From Neocallimastix lanati (nom. inval.) (Eukaryota > Neocallimastigomycota > Neocallimastigomycetes > Neocallimastigales > Neocallimastigaceae), in assembly GCA_016946835.1 (NCBI GenBank), contig JACVTC010000428.1, forward strand, positions 1 to 12,500: 12,500 nucleotides of DNA, written 5' to 3'. Below, piece after piece: positions 1-12,500 of the stretch. Position 1 is the first letter of the stretch; each line of letters starts with the position of its first letter. Made by a program: the position numbers and the translations under genes. The notes beneath the pieces were generated by a model that worked only from the letters and a program-made list of their open reading frames with translations, ran no database searches and was not told where the DNA came from.

Positions 1-180
1 GAGGTATTAATTTGACTGAAGTGTTAAATTTAATGATTTATATAGATACATTTTGAAGCTAAGATAGATTTATATTGATGAGTTATTGAGTCAAGTTTAT
101 TTATTTGTATCAACATGTTTTGTTATTATTAATTATTTATTTTGAAGTTTTTTTAGAATTATTAGATTTTTACAACAACA
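1..180. other. Less repetitive AT-rich sequence at window edge, possible end of a neighbouring gene
   Basis: This stretch has fewer simple repeats than the next 400 bases. On the + strand the frame starting at base 3 stays open to a TGA at 54-56 and would encode about 17 residues (GINLTEVLNLMIYIDTF). That could be the last codons of a gene lying to the left, but an open frame this short is weak evidence. The rest of the stretch has no long frame, splice pattern or RNA motif that I recognise. Confidence 0.2.
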
Positions 181-599
181 CTAAAAAGCAATAATAATTT
201 AAAATTAATATTAATATAAAAAGTAAAAATAATAGTGTAAATAATATTATAAATAATAAAAATATAAGTATAAATAATATAATATATATATAAAGTATAA
301 ATAATAACATAATAATAATAATAATAATAAAAATAAAAATAATAATAATATAGAAAATAATAATAATAAAAATATAGAAAATATAAATAATGATATAAAA
401 ATATTAATATATATATATTTATGTATATTTATAATAATATATTAGTTTATAAAATATATATATATATATATATATTGTTATGTGATGCATTTCTGAAAAG
501 TATTTTTCTCAAAATTTGTCTTATAAAAATTAAATATATAAATAAATAAATAAATAATTAAATTTTTTTAAAATTTATAAATATTTTTTATTTTAGATA
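181..599. other. AT low-complexity intergenic DNA
   Basis: This is almost pure A and T, with short (AAT)n and (AATATA)n patches and a (TA)n run around 452-475. A less extreme patch lies at about 478-520. I see no coding frame, RNA gene or transposon end. Confidence 0.6.
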
Positions 600-796
600 A
601 TAATAATAATAATAAAAATAATGCTTACTAAAATATAAATAATAATTATAATAATAATAATAATAATAATGGTTATTAAAATATAAATAATAATAATAAT
701 AATAATAATGATTATTAAAATATAAATAATAATAATAATAATAATCGTTATTAAAATATAAATAATAATAATAATAATAATCGTTATTAAAATATA

Positions 797-863
<67 letters not shown>

Positions 864-958
864 GTTATTAAAATATAAAAAATAATAATAATAATAATAA
901 TAATAATGGTTATTAAAATATAAGTAATAATAATAGTAATAATGGTTATTAAAATATA

Positions 959-1013
<55 letters not shown>

Positions 1014-1108
1014 GTTATTAAAATATAAAAAATAATAATAATAATAATAATAATAATGGTTATTAAAATATAAGTAATAATAATAGTAATAATGGTTATT
1101 AAAATATA

Positions 1109-1166
<58 letters not shown>

Positions 1167-1260
1167 GTTATTAAAATATAAAAATAATAATAATAATAAT
1201 AATAATAATGGTTATTAAAATATAAGTAATAATAATAGTAATAATGGTTATTAAAATATA

Positions 1261-1297
<37 letters not shown>

Positions 1298-1347
1298 GTT
1301 ATTAAAATATAAATAATAATAATAGTAATAATGGTTATTAAAATATA

Positions 1348-1378
<31 letters not shown>

Positions 1379-1392
1379 GTTATTAAAATATA

Positions 1393-1459
<67 letters not shown>

Positions 1460-1476
1460 GTTATTAAAATATAAAA

Positions 1477-1507
<31 letters not shown>

Positions 1508-1690
1508 GTTATTAAAATATAAAAAATAATAATAATAATAATAATGGTTATTAAAATATAAAAAATAATAATAATAATAAAAATAATAATGATTATTAAA
1601 TATAAAAAATAATAATAATAATAAAAATAATAATGGTTATTAAAATATAAATAATAATAATAATAATTATAATTATGATGATTAAAATAA
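600..1690 (+). repeat. AT minisatellite with GGTTATTAAAATATAA core and (TAA)n spacers
   Basis: About 22 copies of a core reading GGTTATTAAAATATAA, with variants starting GATT, CGTT or GCTT, are separated by (TAA)n runs of different length. All copies point the same way. Cores starting GG lie near 671, 863, 908, 944, 1013, 1058, 1094, 1165, 1210, 1246, 1297, 1333, 1379, 1459, 1507, 1546 and 1635. A three-core pattern (863/908/944) recurs at +150 and again at a further +152, so there is a higher-order repeat of about 150 bp. The long reverse-strand open frame across the array (Ile/Tyr/Asn/His-rich) is a by-product of the TAA period and is not a gene. Confidence 0.9.
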
Positions 1691-3030
1691 TAAAAATATA
1701 AAAATATATAATTGCATATATACATATATTTATTTATACTTAATGTATTAATATATAATGTAAGATATATGTTTATATTTTTGAAATATAAAAAATGTAA
1801 TATCTTAATTTTCATATTCAAATTAATGATAAGTAAAAAAAATGAAATAAATTATTTATTAAACAAAAATTATAATATATTTAAATTAAATTATTTAATA
1901 TAATAATATAAAATAATTTTTATTAGGCTAATTTCAAATTTAAGTTAAGTATTTTATATTATTTTAATATCAAAGAATATTATAATCTTATTATTTAATT
2001 ATCATTCGTTATTATATAAAGCAAATTTATTACATTTTTGTATATTTTATTTTAATACTTTTATAATATTTAAAATTTACAGTATATGAAACATTTGGCG
2101 GTTTTCAATTTTTTTTTTCAATATTTTTTTCTTTTTTCTTTTTTTTTTTATTATTATTATTTAAATTGAAAAATAGAATAAATATTAACAATGGTTTAAT
2201 TACTACTTAAAAATTTTAATTCAAAATTCTAGAATTATTATTGTTATAATTATAATTAACATCATCTATTACATTAGAGCAATAAATAATTTCCAAATTA
2301 GAACATAATAATAAAAATAAAATATACAGTAATAATAAAATGGATGAATATAAATAATTAATAATTAAAAATAAAATATCCATTATATTTGTCAATATTA
2401 ATTTTTTTATATATAAATATTATTTTTATAATTTATTTATTTATTTATTTATTTTCCGTTACTGTTCATATGTTCATATATTCCCAAATGAATTAAGAAA
2501 TATAAAGTTTAATTTACATTAATTTAAAATTTTGTTCCAAAAAAGGATATATTATAATTTAATTTTTTATAATGTATATAAATTAAATATTTAATTAAAT
2601 ATTATATATAATATAAATTTCATTATTAGTTTATTTTATACATATATATTATGTATCATAAATTTTAATTTTTTTTCCAATTTTTAATATATTTTGTTTT
2701 TTTATTTTATAATAAATTAAAATTAAATTTAAATCTTATTAATTATTATTATTATTATTATAATTATTATTATTATTATTATTATTATTTATTATTAGTT
2801 TTAATAAATTTAATAATTTTTTTTAATAATAATCTAAAGTGGATATTACTATTATTTTTATTAATATTTTATTTCTTAAAAAAAAAATATTAATATGTGA
2901 ATGATTTTTTTTTATTTAATACATTTATTCAAAATTTATAATAGTTATTTTATTTAATTATATAAATAATAATAATAATATATATAACATTTTTTTTAAA
3001 AATTAAAATAAATAAAATAATTAATAATTT
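1691..3030. other. AT-rich intergenic region without recognisable gene
   Basis: About 1.3 kb of AT-rich DNA with scattered T tracts (2107-2150, 2669-2705), (TTA)n at about 2743-2798 and short A or T homopolymers. I checked for coding frames, spliced exons, tRNA A and B boxes and inverted transposon ends and saw none. It probably includes distal upstream sequence of the transporter gene, but no regulatory site can be named from sequence alone. Confidence 0.5.
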
Positions 3031-3032
3031 CC

Positions 3033-3080
<48 letters not shown>

Positions 3081-3240
3081 TAAAAATAAAAATAAAAACA
3101 AAAACAAAAACAAAAAATAAAAATAAAAATAAAAATAAAACTAAAAATAAAAATAAAAATAAAATAGAAATAAAAATAAAAATAAAAATAAAAATAAAAA
3201 TAAAAATAAAAATAAAAATAAAAATAAAAATAAAAATAAA

Positions 3241-3271
<31 letters not shown>

Positions 3272-3453
3272 TAAAAATAAAAATAAAAATAAAAATAAAA
3301 ATAAAAATAAAAATAAAAATAAAAATAAAAATATAAATATAAATATAAATATAAATATAAATATAAATAAAAATAAAAATATAAATATAAATATAAATAT
3401 AAATATAAATAAAAATAAAAATAAAAATAAAAATAAAAATAAAAATAAAAATA
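3033..3453 (+). repeat. Poly(A), (TA)n and (AAAAAT)n array next to the start codon
   Basis: A run of about 18 A (3033-3050) passes into (TA)n (about 3050-3076) and then a long array of AAAAAT units. Some stretches carry AAAAAC or AAATAT variants, and the AAATAT variants cluster at about 3331-3412. The array ends about 13 bases before the ATG at 3466. Nearly all A is on the + strand, so it is strongly strand-asymmetric. It occupies the place where a promoter and 5' leader would be expected. The reverse-strand Phe/Leu/Ile-rich open frame across it is an artefact of the repeat. Confidence 0.85.
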
Positions 3454-3465
3454 TATATAAATTAA

Positions 3466-10146
<6,681 letters not shown>

Positions 10147-10499
10147 ATTTAATTATAAACATAATAATTAATTAAAACAAAGAGTTTTTACAAAATTTTT
10201 ATAAAATAAAATAAAATAAATAGTTACATTTTTACAAAATTATTTATAAAATAAAATAAAATAAATAGTTAAATTTTTATAAAATTTTTATAAAATAAAA
10301 TAAATAAAATAGTTGAATTTTAATAAAATAGAATAAAAAAATTAAAGTAATATAAAAAAAATTTAAAGTAATAATAAATTAAATGTATATAAAAAAAAAA
10401 TCAAAGTATTAATAAATATAAAATATATATTTATGTATAAAAAAAAAAAAAAATGTAAAGTATATTAATAAAGATAAAAACAAATAAATATAATTATTT
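10147..10499 (+). repeat. 3' flank of the ABCA gene with imperfect tandem repeats
   Basis: After the stop codon, three to four imperfect units of about 45 bp follow. Each starts GTTxxATTTTTA or a close variant, near 10183, 10222, 10268 and 10312, and ends in AAAATAAAATAAATA. Shorter units built on TAAAGTA, GTATATAAAA and long A runs continue to about 10480. Many AATAAA strings occur, so a polyadenylation signal cannot be singled out, although the 3' end of the transcript probably falls here. Confidence 0.6.
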
Positions 10500-10529
10500 A
10501 TTTATTTTATTTATTTTATTTATTCATTC

Positions 10530-10594
10530 AATAATTGATATTAATGATAATATCTTTTATTTATTAATTTATATATTCATTAATATCAATTATT
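10530..10594. repeat. 18-bp perfect inverted repeat, 29-nt loop
   Basis: The arm at 10530-10547 (AATAATTGATATTAATGA) is the exact reverse complement of 10577-10594. It lies about 385 bp after the transporter stop codon and just before the TTTATTTCATT tandem repeats. As RNA it would form a long but A/U-only hairpin. It could affect transcript ending or simply be a chance or slippage product of AT-rich DNA. Confidence 0.7.
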
Positions 10595-10673
10595 TATTTC
10601 ATTAATTTATTTCGTTTATTTATTTCATTAATTTATTTCGTTTATTTATTTTATTTATTTATTTCATTTATTT

Positions 10674-10939
10674 CATTTATTTATTTCATTTATTTATTTC
10701 ATTTATTTATTTCATTTATTTATTTCATTTATTTATTTCATTTATTTATTTCATTTATTTATTTCATTTATTTATTTCATTTATTTATTTCATTTATTTA
10801 TTTCATTTATTTATTTCATTTATTTATTTCATTTATTTATTTCATTTATTTATTTCATTTATTTATTTCATTTATTTATTTCATTTATTTATTTCATTTA
10901 TTTATTTCATTTATTTATTTCATTTATTTATTTCATTTA
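10674..10939 (+). repeat. 13-bp minisatellite (CATTTATTTATTT), about 20 copies
   Basis: The single C of the unit recurs every 13 bases from 10674 or 10687 through 10934, about 20 copies with no visible mismatch. Less regular TTATTTCATT/TTATTTCGTT sequence from about 10590 to 10673 leads into it. The homogeneity suggests recent expansion. There is no open frame of interest. Confidence 0.9.
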
Positions 10940-10959
10940 AATTACATAATCATACACAA

Positions 10960-11115
10960 GTTCCCCTCGTAGAACGAATTCTATTAGGAAGTTATACCAA
11001 AGCATTCATTGCACAATGTTTGGATTTTTAATTATCACCTTCGGTACTACGAGAATTAAGATGATCTTCCCTCAGAGAACACTATCGATAATGGCGATAC
11101 TTCCCTGAGGGATAT
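10960..11115. other. GC-richer island with paired segments, function unknown
   Basis: About 155 bases of much higher GC than anything around them, with sharp borders. Three complementary pairs are visible. CTCGTAG (10966-10972) pairs with CTACGAG (11047-11053). Inside it, CCAAA-G-CATT (10997-11006) pairs with AATGTTTGG (11015-11023) with one bulged G. Beyond them TCCCTCAG (11068-11075) pairs with CTGAGGGA (11105-11112), enclosing TATCG/CGATA (11083-11087/11095-11099). In one + frame starting at 10960 it reads VPLVERILLGSYTKAFIAQ and onward, with stops at 11029, 11062 and 11089, so a decayed coding piece is possible. I do not recognise it as a tRNA, a spliceosomal RNA, SRP RNA or RNase P RNA. 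Candidates are a structured RNA, a transposon remnant or a gene fragment. Confidence 0.5.
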
Positions 11116-11526
11116 ATAATTAATATTAAATAACTATATAATATTAATTTCTATTTAATATATTTATATTGTAATGAAATTAATTAATAATAATGAATTG
11201 TCATCAATTTTAATGGCTAAATTTAAATATTGATATATACAAAATTATATATTATTTAACTTTAAATAATACATTTTTAATTTAAAGAGTAGTAATATTT
11301 TGTGATTTAGGCTAGGTGTTAGGTTTTAAATTCTTTTATTTATTAAAGATTTACAAAGTATTACATGTATTTGATGTATTTGTTAATTATAATTACAAGA
11401 AAAATATATAAAAATATTAAAATTAATTATAATATTTACGAGGTATAATTATTATAAGAAATAGCTAAATATCTATAATTTAATATATTATAACTAATTT
11501 TGATTATTTAAAAGATTTAACTAACT
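11116..11526. other. AT-rich intergenic DNA without recognisable feature
   Basis: About 400 bases of AT-rich but not simple-repeat sequence. A slightly less AT-biased patch (about 11290-11330, TTTAGGCTAGGTGTTAGG) has no tRNA or protein signature that I can see. It lies between the GC island and the probable MITE. Confidence 0.5.
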
Positions 11527-11534
11527 ATTAAAAT

Positions 11535-11876
11535 TGGGTTTGGGGCATTTCCTCAAGTTGCATTTCGCCAATTTTTTGAGGGCATGTGGCGTATTAAAAA
11601 AATGTGGCATTTCGTCAAAATGAAAATTATTAAATAAATATATAAATCAACAAATAAAATTAAATATTATTAATATCGAATAAAAACAATTTTTAAAAAA
11701 ATTATTTTGAATTAATATTTATTTACTTATTTTTATCAATACTCCACTTGTCGAAATGCAACCTGGCGAAATGCAACATGAGGAAAGCAACTTGGGGAAA
11801 TGCAACATTTTAATACTACGCCACTTGGCGAAATGCAACCTGGCGAAATGCAATTTAGGGAAATGCAACTCTCCCA
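11535..11876. mobile_element. Probable MITE (non-autonomous DNA transposon), about 342 bp
   Basis: Both ends read TGGG inwards and share GCATTTCC eleven to eighteen bases in (13 of the first 18 positions match between the left end and the reverse complement of the right end). Similarity continues inward: GGCGTATTAAAA with GCATTTCG on the left mirrors ACATTTTAATACTACGCC on the right. TTAAAAT flanks the element directly on both sides (11528-11534 and 11877-11883), extendable to ATTAAAAT, a likely 7-8 bp target duplication. Inside, the motif GAAATGCAA recurs about every 15 bases in the right arm (11753, 11768, 11797, 11830, 11845, 11860, with a variant near 11782), and its complement GCATTTC in the left arm at 11545, 11560 and 11607. 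Subterminal repeats and an 8-bp duplication would fit hAT-type elements. There is no coding capacity, and the middle (about 11620-11740) is plain AT-rich. Confidence 0.7.
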
Positions 11877-11883
11877 TTAAAAT

Positions 11884-12060
11884 CAAATAATATTAAATTA
11901 TTTAAAGTTTTTGATCTGAAATAAAATTAAAGTTATTAAAGTTTTGATCAAGAATAAAAAAAATTTATAATAAAAATAAAATAAAAAAACAAAAATAAAA
12001 TAAAAGAAGAATATAAAAAAAAATAAAAAATAAAATAAAAAATAAATAAAAATAATAATA
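11884..12060. other. A-rich low-complexity DNA
   Basis: The first 70 bases contain two related copies of TTAAAGTTTTTGATC/TTAAAGTTTTGATCA near 11900 and 11937. The rest is A-rich with AAAATA units. No gene is visible. Confidence 0.5.
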
Positions 12061-12446
12061 ATGTATATTAATATATAATATAATAAAATAATAAAAATTA
12101 TAATAATAATAATGGTTATTAAAATATAAATAATAATAATATTAATAATAATAATATTATTATTAATATTAATAATAATAATGGTAATTAAAATATAAAG
12201 ATTAATAATAATAATAATAATAATAATAACATTAGTTATTAAAATATAAAAAATTATAATAGAAAAATAATAATGTTTATCAAAATATGAAAATTATAAT
12301 AATAACAATAATAATAATTATTATTAAAATATAAAAAATAATAATATTAATAATAATTATAATAATAATAATAATAATGGTAACTAAAATATAAAAATAA
12401 TAATTTTATTAATTATAATAATCATAAAAATAATAATGATTAGTAA

Positions 12447-12480
<34 letters not shown>

Positions 12481-12500
12481 CTAATTAAAATAATAATAAT
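12061..12500 (+). repeat. Degenerate GGTTATTAAAATATAA minisatellite at the right edge
   Basis: About eight copies of the same core as at 600-1690 and in intron 2, in the same direction but more diverged: GGTTATTAAAATATAA near 12113, then GGTAATTAAAATATAA, AGTTATTAAAATATAA, GTTTATCAAAATATGA, TTATTATTAAAATATAA, GGTAACTAAAATATAA and shorter forms. They are spaced by (TAA)n with TTATAA interruptions. A 33-bp palindrome lies at 12138-12170. The array continues past the window. Confidence 0.85.

Noticed and set aside
1171-1821. Long reverse-strand open frame rich in Ile, Tyr, Asn and His
   Set aside because: It follows the TAA period of the minisatellite, has no domain or normal composition, and arises because a 3-base repeat lacks stops on that strand.
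1712-1903. 63-codon + strand open frame in intergenic DNA
   Set aside because: It is Ile/Asn/Lys/Leu-rich as expected from composition, has no motif and no coding context.
10674-10939. Could the regular array be a CRISPR?
   Set aside because: Units of 13 bp follow each other with no unique spacers, there are no cas genes, and the sequence is eukaryotic.
11290-11340. tRNA-like GGCTAGGTGTTAGGTTTTAAATTC
   Set aside because: No acceptor stem, anticodon arm or proper B box can be built around it.

Overview
The window looks like nuclear DNA of an extremely AT-rich eukaryote with one gene: a full-length ABC transporter of the ABCA (lipid transporter) type on the + strand, in three exons (3466-3595, 3964-5490, 6701-10146). 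The joined frame is 5103 nt, giving 1700 residues plus a stop. Everything outside the exons is AT-rich, mostly simple repeats. A GT-AG intron with a fungal-like CTAAC branch site, long microsatellites in introns and intergenic DNA, a poly-Asn tract in the protein, and CCT/CCA for Pro with both GGA and GGT for Gly suggest an anaerobic gut fungus (Neocallimastigomycota). A dictyostelid is the main alternative. This assignment is inference.

Layout. 1-180: less repetitive sequence, perhaps the edge of a neighbouring gene. 181-600: AT low complexity. 600-1690: an AT minisatellite whose units share the core GGTTATTAAAATATAA separated by (TAA)n. 1691-3030: AT-rich DNA with no recognisable gene. 3033-3453: poly(A), (TA)n and an (AAAAAT)n array ending just before the start codon. 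3466-10146: the ABCA gene. Intron 1 is 368 bp. Intron 2 is 1210 bp and filled with the same minisatellite as the upstream intergenic DNA. 10147-10940: 3' flank with tandem repeats, an 18-bp inverted repeat and about 20 copies of a 13-bp unit. 10960-11115: an unexplained GC-richer island with several complementary segments. 11535-11876: a probable MITE with inverted ends, a 15-bp subterminal repeat and a 7-8 bp target duplication. 12061-12500: a degenerate version of the same minisatellite.

The transporter has the order TMD1-NBD1-TMD2-NBD2 with all key ATPase residues present in both nucleotide-binding domains, so it reads as intact despite the repeats. The points most worth a second look are: intron 2 appears to be an old 60-bp intron that gained about 1150 bp of repeat DNA bracketed by a copy of its own acceptor site; the probable MITE; and the structured island at 10960-11115. 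No new multi-gene system is visible.
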